A stretch of DNA of 64,000 nucleotides from Chitinophagaceae bacterium 26-R-25 (GCA_029906195.1 JARWSJ010000002.1:124001-188000), one strand, 5' to 3'. Counted from the stretch's first letter, positions 26,242 to 35,246 are shown. Made by a program: numbers and translations. The notes: generated from the letters alone by a model not told the origin.

Positions 26242-26649
26242 CTTCTTAAAAGTGCGTATGTAGTTTACGAGACTCCATATTTCATCTTCATCAGAAATTT
26301 TCTTTTTAAACGCTGGCATGTCGTCTCTTCCTTCGCTTATTTTATAATACAGTGCTCCGTCTGATTGACCTTGTGTTGCTGCAGCTGAAAAATCGCCCGG
26401 ATGTGTAGTTAATTTCGCAGCTTTTGATCCATCTCCCTTACCCATTTTGCCATGACATGAAGCGCAGTTCTTCGCCCATGAAGCTTTGCCTGTATTAATA
26501 GAGGCAGCATCAGATTTAATAGGGTTGGCCATCTTCGCGTTCTTTTCAGGAACGTTCCATGGCTTAGGTTGTTGTTTTGAAAAAGTAAAACTTACAACCA
26601 CGATAAATGTTGTCATCAGTAAAAGGACACTTAGTGTTTTTGTTTTCAT
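26239..26649 (-). CDS. Monohaem cytochrome c of redox cluster A
   Basis: 136 residues from MKTKTLSV at 26649. Exported by an N-terminal signal (LLLMTTFIVVVSFTF). Haem motif C62-A-S-C65-H66 in WAKNCASCHGKMGKGDG; axial Met111 likely in GRDDMPAFKKKISDEDEIWSLVNYIRTF. This is a class I cytochrome c6/cbb3-CcoP-like fold. It is located between the DUF5777 barrel and the Tat ferredoxin genes, so it probably carries electrons for the NrfD complex in the periplasm. Length is normal. Confidence 0.88.
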   Translation of the reverse strand: MKTKTLSVLLLMTTFIVVVSFTFSKQQPKPWNVPEKNAKMANPIKSDAASINTGKASWAKNCASCHGKMGKGDGSKAAKLTTHPGDFSAAATQGQSDGALYYKISEGRDDMPAFKKKISDEDEIWSLVNYIRTFKK

Positions 26650-26687
26650 AAACTTGTTTTGAGGTGTATTGATAAAGAATATTGTTT

Positions 26688-27647
26688 CTACCAGTTCCAA
26701 AGCCGCGTCATGTTAAAGCCGATCAACCACTGCCCATCCTTGTAGTCATTGTTGTTATAGTAATTATTTCTCGAGGGTGTTATATAACGATAGTTGCCCA
26801 CCAATACCTGGAACGTGTGTCCTGTGGTGTTGATTTCAAGCCCAGCGGAAAGGTTTGGATTTGGGTTGTTTGTCAAATGTTTTGTGATTGGCTGGTCATA
26901 GTTCAGCAGCAGGTTAAGTGTGTTGTTCAATTTTACTTTTCCTGAAAAAGCGATCGCGAAATGATCGTGTTTCATTTCTTTGCCGAGCACGCTTTTGCCA
27001 TCTGCTGTGGTATCTCCCCCGTAATAGCCTTGCACCACGTTCACGTGTGTAAGGCTGGGTGCCACCTGTATGGAAAATCTATCGCCGAACTTCCTGGCAA
27101 TAATTATTTGGTTAAAGAACATCAGGCGATCACTTCCATGGGGGTAAAGACCGCCGGTAGGATCTGATCTTGTATCAACAGCCATGTTGCCGTAGTAGGT
27201 TACACTCACGGGAATTTTATCATCTTTTGTTTGCTTGAGCCCCGCATATTTTACATATCCCTCCCAGGTTAGGTTGTACTCTGTTAGTGAAAGTCCGACC
27301 ATCAAATCTTCTCTTGGCACATAATCAGCTCCAATGCGGATATTGATGCCACCAAAAAGACCAAACAGACTTTGGTAGCCACCATCAATAGTTCCGAAAC
27401 GGTGCATGAAATCAAGCTGGAATGACCCTTTGGTGGGCACCATTACACTCTGATTATCCAATAGCCAGATGTTTTCAAATGTATTTGGCACCGGCTTGCT
27501 TTTTTTGGGAGCTGCGGGGGCTTCTGTCGCTGCCTCTTTAACTCCAGTTGAGTCTTGCGCATTCAAAAAATTCAGGCATCCCAGCAAGCAAAACAATACT
27601 AAAGCAGCTTTAGGTGACCGGTTATATAGTGTTGTGTGTGCTTTCAT
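26688..27647 (-). CDS. DUF5777 family beta-barrel protein (cluster A)
   Basis: 319 residues. Signal peptide (ALVLFCLLGCLNFLNAQ), then an Ala/Pro/Lys-rich linker, then a barrel with many amphipathic strands. It shows the family pattern: QSVMVPTKGSFQLDFMHRFGTIDGGY, LFGGINIRIGADYVPREDLMVGLSLTEYN, VKYAGLKQTKDD, PVSVTYYGNMAVDTR, IIIARKFGDRFSIQVAPSLTHVNVV and a final GQWLIGFNMTRLWNW. It is paralogous to the barrel at 42-43 kb, with the same motif order. It is predicted to lie in the outer membrane. In both loci it sits next to a haem lipoprotein and a YceI protein. Function undescribed as far as I know. Confidence 0.85.
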   Translation of the reverse strand: MKAHTTLYNRSPKAALVLFCLLGCLNFLNAQDSTGVKEAATEAPAAPKKSKPVPNTFENIWLLDNQSVMVPTKGSFQLDFMHRFGTIDGGYQSLFGLFGGINIRIGADYVPREDLMVGLSLTEYNLTWEGYVKYAGLKQTKDDKIPVSVTYYGNMAVDTRSDPTGGLYPHGSDRLMFFNQIIIARKFGDRFSIQVAPSLTHVNVVQGYYGGDTTADGKSVLGKEMKHDHFAIAFSGKVKLNNTLNLLLNYDQPITKHLTNNPNPNLSAGLEINTTGHTFQVLVGNYRYITPSRNNYYNNNDYKDGQWLIGFNMTRLWNW

Positions 27648-27670
27648 TTGTGCGTTTTTTTAGGATGTAG

Positions 27671-28051
27671 TTAGTTATTAGGAGCTCCTATTTTGATCCA
27701 GTCCAGCACCATTTGAATCTGAACCTGTGGCAGCTTACCTGTTGGAGGCATCAGGCCACTGTTTATCTCTTTATACAAAATACTTTCTGTGGGAATGGTT
27801 GTATTTACAAAGCCTCCCGACATCAGTGCATTGTAGGACTTATCTGCCGTTAAGGTTGGATTATGCCCCCCATCGCCATGACATCCGGGTGTGGCACAAC
27901 TTGTGTTAAAAATGGGCTGGAGGTCGTTACTGAAGCTTACGTTTTGTGGCGGTGCGTTAGGATCGGGCGGAGTGATAACATCGTAGTAACAGCCTGTTGT
28001 CAATGCCATTATTAACATTGCCATCACCCAATATATTTTTCTGACTTTCAT
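27671..28051 (-). CDS. Haem-binding lipoprotein with CX4CH motif (cluster A)
   Basis: 126 residues. Lipobox ALTTGC (Cys21). A cytochrome-like domain contains C52-ATPG-C57-H58, a CX4CH haem motif in place of the usual CX2CH. It then has SGLMPPTGKLPQVQIQMVLDWIKIGAPNN, where the Met is a likely axial ligand. The closing pattern MPxx...L....I..WI..GAxNN is shared with the cluster B haem lipoprotein. It is predicted to be a membrane-tethered periplasmic electron carrier. Gaps to the neighbouring DUF5777 and YceI genes are short, which supports one operon. Confidence 0.82.
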   Translation of the reverse strand: MKVRKIYWVMAMLIMALTTGCYYDVITPPDPNAPPQNVSFSNDLQPIFNTSCATPGCHGDGGHNPTLTADKSYNALMSGGFVNTTIPTESILYKEINSGLMPPTGKLPQVQIQMVLDWIKIGAPNN

Positions 28052-28109
28052 AATTGATAATTTGCGTTAGTCATTAAATGGTGTTTAATATGGGTTTTAG
28101 CGTCAATAC

Positions 28110-28778
28110 TTATTCGGTGTACTTAATTGCCGCATTACAGATAATGTCGACGTTATCGCCAATACTGGTTGATACAATGCCGAAATCAGAAATGGCCAGG
28201 ATGGAAAAATCCAGGCTGAATCCGTATTCGTCCTGTGTTCCCAATTCTGCTTTTCCATCGTAGCTTAGCTTGGCAGTAATTTCTTTGGTCACACCGTGAA
28301 ATTTAAAATCGGCAGTTATGATGTAGCCTTTATCTGTCGTGCTGAAAACTGCCTTCTTGCTGGTGATTACCGCCATGTTACTATCTGCTGCACCAGCAGT
28401 CGGTCCTGTTCCAAATGTTGCAAGCAAACAACCCCCGTCTCTTGCTGGTTCACTGGTGTTTACTGAGTTTAACCATACATCCGCTGTGAAATAGATGCTG
28501 TCTGGGTTGTCTTCCTTAAAATAGAATCGGGTGACATGGAAGGTATTGAAACGTCCGGTTAAGCCTGAAATTTGACCTAAGTACTTGGTTGACCAGTTAA
28601 CGTTGGAGTGTGCTTTGTCAAAGGACTCTAACTTAACGCGCTGGGTACCCCGGGTGATAGGACCTCCGCTGCCTCCACTTGGCACAATTTCATCCTTATG
28701 TGTACAGGAAATAACGTAAAGCAAGATGGTTAATATAAGCGTAACGCTTATTGCCGAGATTTTTACTTTTAGGTTCAT
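28110..28778 (-). CDS. YceI-like lipoprotein (cluster A)
   Basis: 222 residues from MNLKVKIS at 28778; lipobox LYVISC (Cys25). The domain has the YceI lipocalin-like pattern: ESFDKAHSNVNWSTKYLGQISGLTGRFNTF, then TADVWLNSVNTSEPARDGGC, then ADFKFHGVTKEITAKLSYDGKAE, ending GDNVDIICNAAIKY. YceI proteins bind long isoprenoid chains such as quinones in the periplasm. It is the second gene of cluster A. The cluster B locus carries a shorter, soluble relative, so the pairing of YceI with DUF5777 and a haem lipoprotein is repeated. Confidence 0.87.
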   Translation of the reverse strand: MNLKVKISAISVTLILTILLYVISCTHKDEIVPSGGSGGPITRGTQRVKLESFDKAHSNVNWSTKYLGQISGLTGRFNTFHVTRFYFKEDNPDSIYFTADVWLNSVNTSEPARDGGCLLATFGTGPTAGAADSNMAVITSKKAVFSTTDKGYIITADFKFHGVTKEITAKLSYDGKAELGTQDEYGFSLDFSILAISDFGIVSTSIGDNVDIICNAAIKYTE

Positions 28779-28827
28779 GGCGGTCAATTTGGATATGAAC
28801 AATTTTAGTTAAACTCTTAAAAGCAGG

Positions 28828-29070
28828 TCATTTTTTGTGTGCATCATTCATCCAGTCGAAGACTTCTTTTTCCGTGGCTTTTTTTGCGACGGTACTTTGC
28901 TCAAGGACTGACTTATTTACCATTACTAGCTTGCCGTCCGGCATCATCATTGGCACCAGGGAAGTATCCTCCGACGTTAGATGATGCAACAGCGGAGCGC
29001 CAACGCCTACGGTGGCACCCGCGACAATGACCGACTTGATAAACTTTCGTCGATTTTTTGAAGTAGACAT
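28828..29070 (-). CDS. Stand-alone Tat-signal peptide related to the ferredoxin N-terminus (cluster A)
   Basis: 80 residues. Tat-like signal NRRKFIKSVIVAGATVGVGAP, then MMMPDGKLVMVNKSVL and a helix KKATEKEVFDWMNDAHKK. The arrangement signal-then-PDGKxxxVxxS is the same as in the first 65 residues of the cluster A ferredoxin (RRDFLRKG..., SPDGKIVEVDSS), but there are no Cys residues and no ferredoxin domain follows. It is the first gene of the cluster, 49 bases before the YceI gene. Function unknown; it may be an exported chaperone or an assembly factor for the complex. Confidence 0.65.
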   Translation of the reverse strand: MSTSKNRRKFIKSVIVAGATVGVGAPLLHHLTSEDTSLVPMMMPDGKLVMVNKSVLEQSTVAKKATEKEVFDWMNDAHKK

Positions 29071-29509
29071 ATGATTAGAGATTGCTATTGACTATTTGAT
29101 CCGTGCAACATAGACGCGGATATATAAATCCACTGAAATCAATGGGCAGCGGCTCTGGGGCATGCTAATCAGTTTGTTGAATTTTCTCAAGAACTTGCCG
29201 ATACAACGTGCAAGTTCAGTTTTGAAGTTTGCAAAAGGGATGGATTTAGCTGTAAATCAGTTCGTGGAACTGCCTTTTTTCCCGTCCGTATAACCGCTCA
29301 TATTCCGTTTTTTGGAAACAAAAAGGCCATTCCTGACGATTCTATGACTCTTCCTAGAATAAGACAACCTAGGTCCGTAATTTGTTTACGAGATTGGAAA
29401 AAAAGATTTTGGCCGATTTGGCTCATTTAGATTAGATGTGTTGAGGACAAAAAAGAGCCATCTCAAAAATGAGACAGCTCTTTTGTTTTTAGCGAACGTT
29501 CCTATTTTT
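29071..29509. promoter_or_regulatory. Upstream region of redox cluster A with an inverted repeat
   Basis: No gene is seen in these 439 bases. GAACTTGC (29191-29198) and GCAAGTTC (29210-29217) form an 8-bp inverted repeat with an 11-base spacer, about 120 bases before the first cluster A gene, a possible operator. The remainder towards 29452 is unremarkable. Confidence 0.35.
29452..29490 (-). terminator. Terminator of the efflux operon
   Basis: Minus-strand stem AAGAGCTGTCTCA / TGAGATGGCTCTT (two mismatches) with a T-rich loop, followed by TTTTTTGT, 20 bases after the stop of the RND pump gene. Confidence 0.8.
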
Positions 29510-32500
29510 TTACTTCCTGCTAATCAAGCCTGCTTTTCTCAGCAGTCTTCTATTCTGACTTCTATGCATGAATTTGAATACCAATGCATAAATGATAGGG
29601 AGAATGAGTAAAGTAAGCAATGTTGAAGTGATCAAACCGCCGATTACTACGATCGCCAATGGTTTTTGTGTTTCAGAACCGATGCCTGTAGAAATCGCTG
29701 CCGGCAACAAACCGATCATCGCCATAAGTGCGGTCATTACCACTGGACGCACACGCGAGTGAACGCCCTCGAGAATCGCTTCGTTTAGGTGCATCCCTGC
29801 CTCAAGGTTTTTCCGGAAAACGGATATCATGATCACGCCATTCTGGATACAGACACCAAACAAGGCGATGAATCCAATACCCGCGGAAATGCTAAAGTTG
29901 ATGCCCGTTACGTGCAGTGCAAGGATACCGCCGATCAACGCAAACGGTACGTTCATTAACGTAAGGATCGCATCTTTTGAGTTGCCAAACGTTACAAACA
30001 AGATCAGGAATATCACGAGTAAACAAATCGGTACCACGCGAGCCAATGTCTTAGTGGCACGCTGTTGGTTTTCAAACTCACCGTTCCATGACATTTTATA
30101 TCCATCAGGCAATTGTGTTGCTGCATTTACTTTTTGCTGTGCCTCTGCAATGGTGCTTCCAAGGTCACGGCCACGAACAGAGAATTTCACTGTGATGTAA
30201 CGCATGTTGTTATCACGGTAAATGAATGCCGGGCCTGTTAAAGTTCGGATGCTGGAAATTTCTTTCAGCGGAACTTTAGCGCCGTCTGTTGCAGGCACCA
30301 TCAGGTTTTCGACTGCTTCACGAGTTGCACGGTAATCTTTTTGATAACGAACACGCACATCAAATTTTCTTTCACCCTCGAACAATTCAGTAGCTGCCTT
30401 ACCGCCAATGGCCATTTCAATAACAGCATTGGCGTCTGCAGTGGAAACACCGTAGAATGCCATTTTCTGTTGGTCCAACTCTATACGAAACTCGGGCTGA
30501 CCAAGGTTTCTGATCACTCCCAAATCTTCAACACCCTGAACGCCTTTCAAAATATTCATCACATGTGTTGCACTTGTATCAAGCACGTTGAAATCCTGGC
30601 CAAAGATCTTCACTACCAACGCTGCAGGCACACCGGCTACGGCTTCCGCAACGTTATCGCGAATCGGTTGTGAATAGTTGAATACGATGCCCGGGAACTT
30701 TTGCAGCTTGGCATCCATCTGATCAACGATCTCATCAGTGGTGAGTTTATCTATTCTTTCTTTTTTAGGAGTAAGATCAACTGCGATCTGCACGTTGAAG
30801 AATCCTTTTGGATCAGTACCATCATTTGTACGGCCCACCTGCGTCAAAGTATTTTTAACATCAGGGAAAGTTTGGATCACTTTATTCATTTCCGCAGCTA
30901 TACTATCGGCTTCGTTCAATGACACGCTTCGCGGTAACTCTGCAGACACCCAAAGAGCGCCTTCATCCAATTGCGGTAAGAATTCCGAACCGAGAAATTT
31001 GAAGGAAAAGAATGAAATGATCATTATGATGAATGCAACAATCACACTCATCTTTTGACTTGCATACAATCTCTTCAGACCCCTTAGTGTGATGCTTTCG
31101 AAGAAGATAACGATCGGGTTGTGTTTTTCACGTACGTTCTTTTTCAGCAAAATACTTGCTAACGCAGGCACTAGCGTAAGTGTTAGGATCAACGCTCCCA
31201 ACAAGGCAAAACCTAAAGTGTAGGCCAAAGGAGAGAACATTTTACCTTCTACTTTCTGGAATGCGAAGATTGGGATCAAACAGGTAATGATGATCAACTT
31301 AGAGAAGAAGATGGATTTACCCATTTCAGCGCCGGTGTTCTTGAATAGGCCAAGCTTTGCCAGCTTGTTGAACTTCTCCATGCCCACTTCATGCGCCCGC
31401 TTGTCGAGTGCCACAAACAAGCCTTCCACCATTACCACGGCTCCATCTATGATGATACCAAAGTCAATCGCTCCCATCGAAAGCAGGTTGGCGTTCATGC
31501 CTTTGATGCGCATACAGATGAAGGCGAACAAAAGCGACAGCGGAATGATGATACTTACGATCACCGTTGTGCGCCAGTCAGCCATGAAAAGAAATACGAT
31601 CACAGTTACGAGCACGATACCTTCAATAAGATTGTGGATGACCGTTTCCTGCGCAAAATCCATCAGCGTGGTGCGATCGTAGAATGGAACGATCTTCACA
31701 TCTTTTGGCAAAATGTTCTTGTTAAGTTCCGCTATTTTTTCGTGTACGCGATCTAAAACCTCGCTTGGATTTTCTCCCTTGCGCATTACCACAATACCTT
31801 CGATCTGGTTACGTTTATTGTTAAGCGCAACAGTTCCCAGGCGGGGTTTACCGGCTTCCATAACGTTGGCAACATTCTTTACCAGCAACGGCACGCCGTT
31901 TATTTTCGTGATAATAATGTTTTCAATTTCATCAATGTTATTAAGCAAACCAATACCACGTACTATATAAGCCTGGCCATTTCTTTCAATCACATCACCA
32001 CCCACGTTTACGTTGCTTTTTGAAACAGCCTCATATACATCGAGTGAGCTCAGGTTGTATTTGATCAGCAACTCAGGGTTCACACTTACTTCAAATATTT
32101 TTTCTTCACCACCAAAACTGTTTACATCGGCAACACCCGACACCGATTTGAACTGGCGATCAAGTACCCAATCCTGCAAAGCTGTAAGCTCGTGTACAGA
32201 TTTGGTTGCACTTTGCAATGTGTAGCGGTAAATTTCACCCGTTGGTCCGTAAGGCGGCTGCACTTCCGGCTGTATGTTGTCAGGAAGATCAGCGTTAATG
32301 ATGCGGCTCATAACCTGCTGCCGTGCAAACGCATCATCTACTCCGTCATCAAATATCAAAGTGATATAACTAAGTCCAAATGAAGAGTTGGTGCGAAGAT
32401 TCGCTTTCTTCTGCACTGAGTTCAACACAGTTTCAAGTGGAATGGTAATAAACTTCTCTACCTCCTCGGCACTTCTTCCAGGCCACTGCGTAATAATAAC

Positions 32501-32650
32501 GATCTGTGTATTGGTAACATCCGGAAATGTTTCAATAGGGGTTTCCTTATAACTCCAAATTCCTATTGCCACCAGCACTACTGTCATGAAGAAAACGAAG
32601 TAGCGGTGGCGTAGTGAAAAATGGATAATACTTTTTATGAACTTATTCAT
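29510..32650 (-). CDS. Heavy-metal-type RND efflux pump, CusA/CzcA family
   Basis: 1046 residues, about 12 transmembrane helices and two large periplasmic loops. The HME-RND signature DFGIIIDGAVVMVE lies in the fourth helix (about residue 400), with its acidic proton-relay residues. Other family stretches are ETPIETFPDVTNTQIVIITQWPGRSAEEVEKFIT near the start and LGSEFLPQLDEGALWVSAELPRS in the middle. It would export metal cations (Cu/Ag or Co/Zn/Cd) through the outer-membrane channel encoded two genes upstream. The exact metal cannot be read from the sequence. Last gene of the operon, followed by a terminator. Confidence 0.93.
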   Translation of the reverse strand: MNKFIKSIIHFSLRHRYFVFFMTVVLVAIGIWSYKETPIETFPDVTNTQIVIITQWPGRSAEEVEKFITIPLETVLNSVQKKANLRTNSSFGLSYITLIFDDGVDDAFARQQVMSRIINADLPDNIQPEVQPPYGPTGEIYRYTLQSATKSVHELTALQDWVLDRQFKSVSGVADVNSFGGEEKIFEVSVNPELLIKYNLSSLDVYEAVSKSNVNVGGDVIERNGQAYIVRGIGLLNNIDEIENIIITKINGVPLLVKNVANVMEAGKPRLGTVALNNKRNQIEGIVVMRKGENPSEVLDRVHEKIAELNKNILPKDVKIVPFYDRTTLMDFAQETVIHNLIEGIVLVTVIVFLFMADWRTTVIVSIIIPLSLLFAFICMRIKGMNANLLSMGAIDFGIIIDGAVVMVEGLFVALDKRAHEVGMEKFNKLAKLGLFKNTGAEMGKSIFFSKLIIITCLIPIFAFQKVEGKMFSPLAYTLGFALLGALILTLTLVPALASILLKKNVREKHNPIVIFFESITLRGLKRLYASQKMSVIVAFIIMIISFFSFKFLGSEFLPQLDEGALWVSAELPRSVSLNEADSIAAEMNKVIQTFPDVKNTLTQVGRTNDGTDPKGFFNVQIAVDLTPKKERIDKLTTDEIVDQMDAKLQKFPGIVFNYSQPIRDNVAEAVAGVPAALVVKIFGQDFNVLDTSATHVMNILKGVQGVEDLGVIRNLGQPEFRIELDQQKMAFYGVSTADANAVIEMAIGGKAATELFEGERKFDVRVRYQKDYRATREAVENLMVPATDGAKVPLKEISSIRTLTGPAFIYRDNNMRYITVKFSVRGRDLGSTIAEAQQKVNAATQLPDGYKMSWNGEFENQQRATKTLARVVPICLLVIFLILFVTFGNSKDAILTLMNVPFALIGGILALHVTGINFSISAGIGFIALFGVCIQNGVIMISVFRKNLEAGMHLNEAILEGVHSRVRPVVMTALMAMIGLLPAAISTGIGSETQKPLAIVVIGGLITSTLLTLLILPIIYALVFKFMHRSQNRRLLRKAGLISRK

Positions 32651-32655
32651 GCTAA

Positions 32656-32760
32656 TGATTGAATAACTGAATTATTGAATTTTTAAGTAAAAAATCAAAA
32701 ATCAAAAGTCAAAAATTTGTGACCCGTTTTGAATTTTGAATTTTTACTTTTTACTTTTTC
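32656..32760. repeat. Compound word-type repeat inside the efflux operon
   Basis: The left part 32656-32715 mixes aataactg words with aaaaatcaaaagtcaaaaat words. The right arm 32727-32760 has ttttgaattttgaattttta words. It separates the adaptor and pump genes. Confidence 0.6.
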
Positions 32761-33858
32761 CTATTGCTGTGATAGCGCTCTAAAGAACAACACCTGGTTC
32801 TTAGAGATCACTTTATCTCCCAGCTGTACGCCATCTTTAATAAATGCAGGGCCGCCTTCCGTTGCTTTGATCACTTTTACTTCGTGTAGCTTCAAATCGC
32901 ACTGGCCTTTGTATGTAACCACATAGCTTTTGCCATCGTCACTTACCAATGCGGAAGCTGGAATGCTCATTGCTTTTCTTCCTTCTTTATTTTCTATCAG
33001 TACATTGGCAAACATTTCAGGTTTCAATGCAAGTCCCTTGTTAGGCAAATCAATTCTCACTTTCATCACTTTGGTTTGCGGATCAAGGATCTGATTGATC
33101 ATGTCTACTTTTCCTACAAACACAGAATCAGGATAAGCGAGCGTAGTTACTTTAGCGGTGTAGCCTTCTTTAATGCGAGAGATGTCCGACTCGTACACGT
33201 TTGCAATTACCCACACATCAGTAATGTCACCAATGGTGAACATGTTTTCAGTATTGTCGGCTCTGATAAAGCTTCCCGGATTTATTTTTCTTTCCAGTAA
33301 ATAACCGCTTCTTGGAGCAATGATGGTAAAGTTTCCGTTTTTATCGGTGCGTCCGCTACCATTGATACGCAAAGTTTCTTTGATCTTTGTTTCTGCTGAA
33401 GTTGCTTTCTGCAAATTTTGTTTTGCTTCTTCAAATTCACGCTGGCTGCTTATACCGTTGTTGTATAAAGCTTCAGCGTTTTCATATTGTCTTTTCGCAA
33501 TAGCAACATCAGATTCTGCAGCTACGAGGTCGCTGTAGTTTCCAGCGATCTCAGCACTTTTAATCACTGCCAATACCTGCCCTTGTTTGATTCGGTCGCC
33601 AAGGTTTACTTTTACTTCAGCCACCTGCCCGCTGCTGAAAGGATATAGTTTCACCACTTTACTTTCATTAAAACTGATCTCACCTGAAAGCTTCAGTTGG
33701 TCATCGATGTTGGCTATTTTAACAGAATCTATGGTGATCATAGGCAACATAGAATCGCTTACGCAAACCTGTTTTGATACCGGGTCCGGCTGTTTTTTTT
33801 CTTTACACGCAAATAAGAATATTGGTAATCCTAATGTCGCTATTATTAATTTGTTCAT
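32761..33858 (-). CDS. Efflux RND periplasmic adaptor subunit (CusB/CzcB type)
   Basis: 365 residues. Lipobox FLFAC (Cys18) tethers it to the membrane. A typical membrane-fusion layout follows: SGEISFNESKVVKLYPFSSGQVAEVKVNLGDRIKQGQVLAVI (lipoyl half), a coiled-coil hairpin (SDLVAAESDVAIAKRQYENAEAL...), the second lipoyl half (FTIIAPRSGYLLERKINPGSFI), then beta-barrel and membrane-proximal domains. It links the inner pump to the TolC-type channel. The stop and start are close to the flanking operon genes; a repeat separates it from the pump gene. Confidence 0.92.
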   Translation of the reverse strand: MNKLIIATLGLPIFLFACKEKKQPDPVSKQVCVSDSMLPMITIDSVKIANIDDQLKLSGEISFNESKVVKLYPFSSGQVAEVKVNLGDRIKQGQVLAVIKSAEIAGNYSDLVAAESDVAIAKRQYENAEALYNNGISSQREFEEAKQNLQKATSAETKIKETLRINGSGRTDKNGNFTIIAPRSGYLLERKINPGSFIRADNTENMFTIGDITDVWVIANVYESDISRIKEGYTAKVTTLAYPDSVFVGKVDMINQILDPQTKVMKVRIDLPNKGLALKPEMFANVLIENKEGRKAMSIPASALVSDDGKSYVVTYKGQCDLKLHEVKVIKATEGGPAFIKDGVQLGDKVISKNQVLFFRALSQQ

Positions 33859-33878
33859 ATTATCGGGTTGAAGAGTAC

Positions 33879-35159
33879 TTATTGAATAATGTTTTTGCCC
33901 ACTGTGAAATTTAATTCCGCTATTGCATTGCGTAAATTAAGTTCCTGCTCCATGCGGTTTGATTTTGTTTCCTTATACGAATCGAAGAAGTCGACAAACT
34001 CGATCAGGCTCACTTGTCTTTCTTTATAGCTCTTGATCATGTTTTGCAGCAAATTATCGTAAGGCTGGTCAAGCACACCGGCGCCTTTGCCAACGATCTT
34101 TTGCGAAATGAGCCACTTGTTGTAAGCAGCCTGCACTTCCTGGTCAATCTGTGATTGGTATTGTGTTACCTGCACCTGAGCTTGTTCAATACTTTTTTGC
34201 GCAGCGTTGATGTTGCCTTTGTTGCGGTTTAAAATGGGTAATGGCAAGCCGACACCCAACCCCCAGTAGTTGAACTGGTAGCTTGATGCATGGTCGTACT
34301 CCACGCCAACAGTTACATCTGGGGCCTTCAATGATTTTTGATAAGCAAGATTATGTTGTTGGTTGAGAACGTTTGTTTGTGTAAGCAAATAATCAGGTCT
34401 TGTAGCACGGGCCGTATCCAGCAGGTTTATTAGAGGAAGAGGCGTGCCGAAGTCGGTAGTCATTTGCGGCATGTCCACCACAATTGTTGAATCGCCACCC
34501 ATTTGCAACAAAACACGCAGATCTCTTTGTACATCTGCCATTTGCGTTTCCAGCGATGCCTGGGCTGTTTGCAGTGAATACAGCAAAGCTTTTACACGGA
34601 TATTTTCTTTTTGCGAAATGTTACCGGCTTTGTACTCTGCATCCATTGCAGCAACCATTTGTTCAAGCGAGGTCAATTCTTGCTGGTATAGCTGGAAAGT
34701 TGATTGCTGCTGGTACAAAGTGTTCATGCTCGTATGCAGCACAAAGCTCAGGTTACGCAACAGGTCGTTGAATTGTTGTTCAGCAGAAAGAACCTGGTCA
34801 TTCGCAAGATGTATCAGTTTGTTTCTTTTACCGGCAGTAAGAATAACCTGTTGTAATTGTACATCAAGCTGGCCGCCGTGACCGAGATTGTCTTCTTTTA
34901 CCAGACCCTGCCTGATTGTCTTCAGGTCGAGGTTCTGCGAAACCGTCAGTGTTGGATTTTGCCAATACTTCGCTTGCTGTACAAGAGCCTTGTTGATATC
35001 AATGTTGTACTTCTGGGCGATCAGCGAAAGGTTCCGCGTAACGAACATTTTTTCTGCGTCGGGTAGGGTAAGGTGTATGCTGTCGGGTTTATTTTGCGCC
35101 CTCAAGAAAGAGGTGGCAAAACATAGGATAAACAGCAAACTGTACGAGTGCTTCTGCAT
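33879..35159 (-). CDS. TolC-family outer-membrane efflux channel (CusC/CzcC type)
   Basis: 426 residues. Signal peptide (SLLFILCFATSFLRAQ). Two repeats of TolC-type helical hairpins and strands: LTLPDAEKMFVTRNLSLIAQKYNID, PTLTVSQNLDLK near the start and APDVTVGVEYDHASSYQFNYWGLGVGLPLP in the middle, ending LNLRNAIAELNFTVGKNI. First gene of the channel-adaptor-pump operon, 20 bases before the adaptor. Its upstream region holds four GTTAA words phased at 10-11 bases, a probable binding site of the adjacent response regulator. Confidence 0.92.
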   Translation of the reverse strand: MQKHSYSLLFILCFATSFLRAQNKPDSIHLTLPDAEKMFVTRNLSLIAQKYNIDINKALVQQAKYWQNPTLTVSQNLDLKTIRQGLVKEDNLGHGGQLDVQLQQVILTAGKRNKLIHLANDQVLSAEQQFNDLLRNLSFVLHTSMNTLYQQQSTFQLYQQELTSLEQMVAAMDAEYKAGNISQKENIRVKALLYSLQTAQASLETQMADVQRDLRVLLQMGGDSTIVVDMPQMTTDFGTPLPLINLLDTARATRPDYLLTQTNVLNQQHNLAYQKSLKAPDVTVGVEYDHASSYQFNYWGLGVGLPLPILNRNKGNINAAQKSIEQAQVQVTQYQSQIDQEVQAAYNKWLISQKIVGKGAGVLDQPYDNLLQNMIKSYKERQVSLIEFVDFFDSYKETKSNRMEQELNLRNAIAELNFTVGKNIIQ

Positions 35160-35209
35160 ATATTATAATACTGGTTTACAAAATGAGTGCAAAGATGTTT
35201 TCGTATTTA

Positions 35210-35246
35210 GTTAAGCCGCGATTAACATCTGTTAACTGCTGGTTAA
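35210..35246. promoter_or_regulatory. Phased GTTAA repeats upstream of the efflux operon (putative operator)
   Basis: GTTAA-type words start at 35210, 35221 (ATTAA), 35231 and 35242, spacings 11, 10 and 11 bases, so all face one side of the helix. They lie 50-90 bases before the channel gene ATG. The same words occur upstream of the sensor/regulator operon at 37461-37505. OmpR-family regulators bind such direct repeats. Confidence 0.6.
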
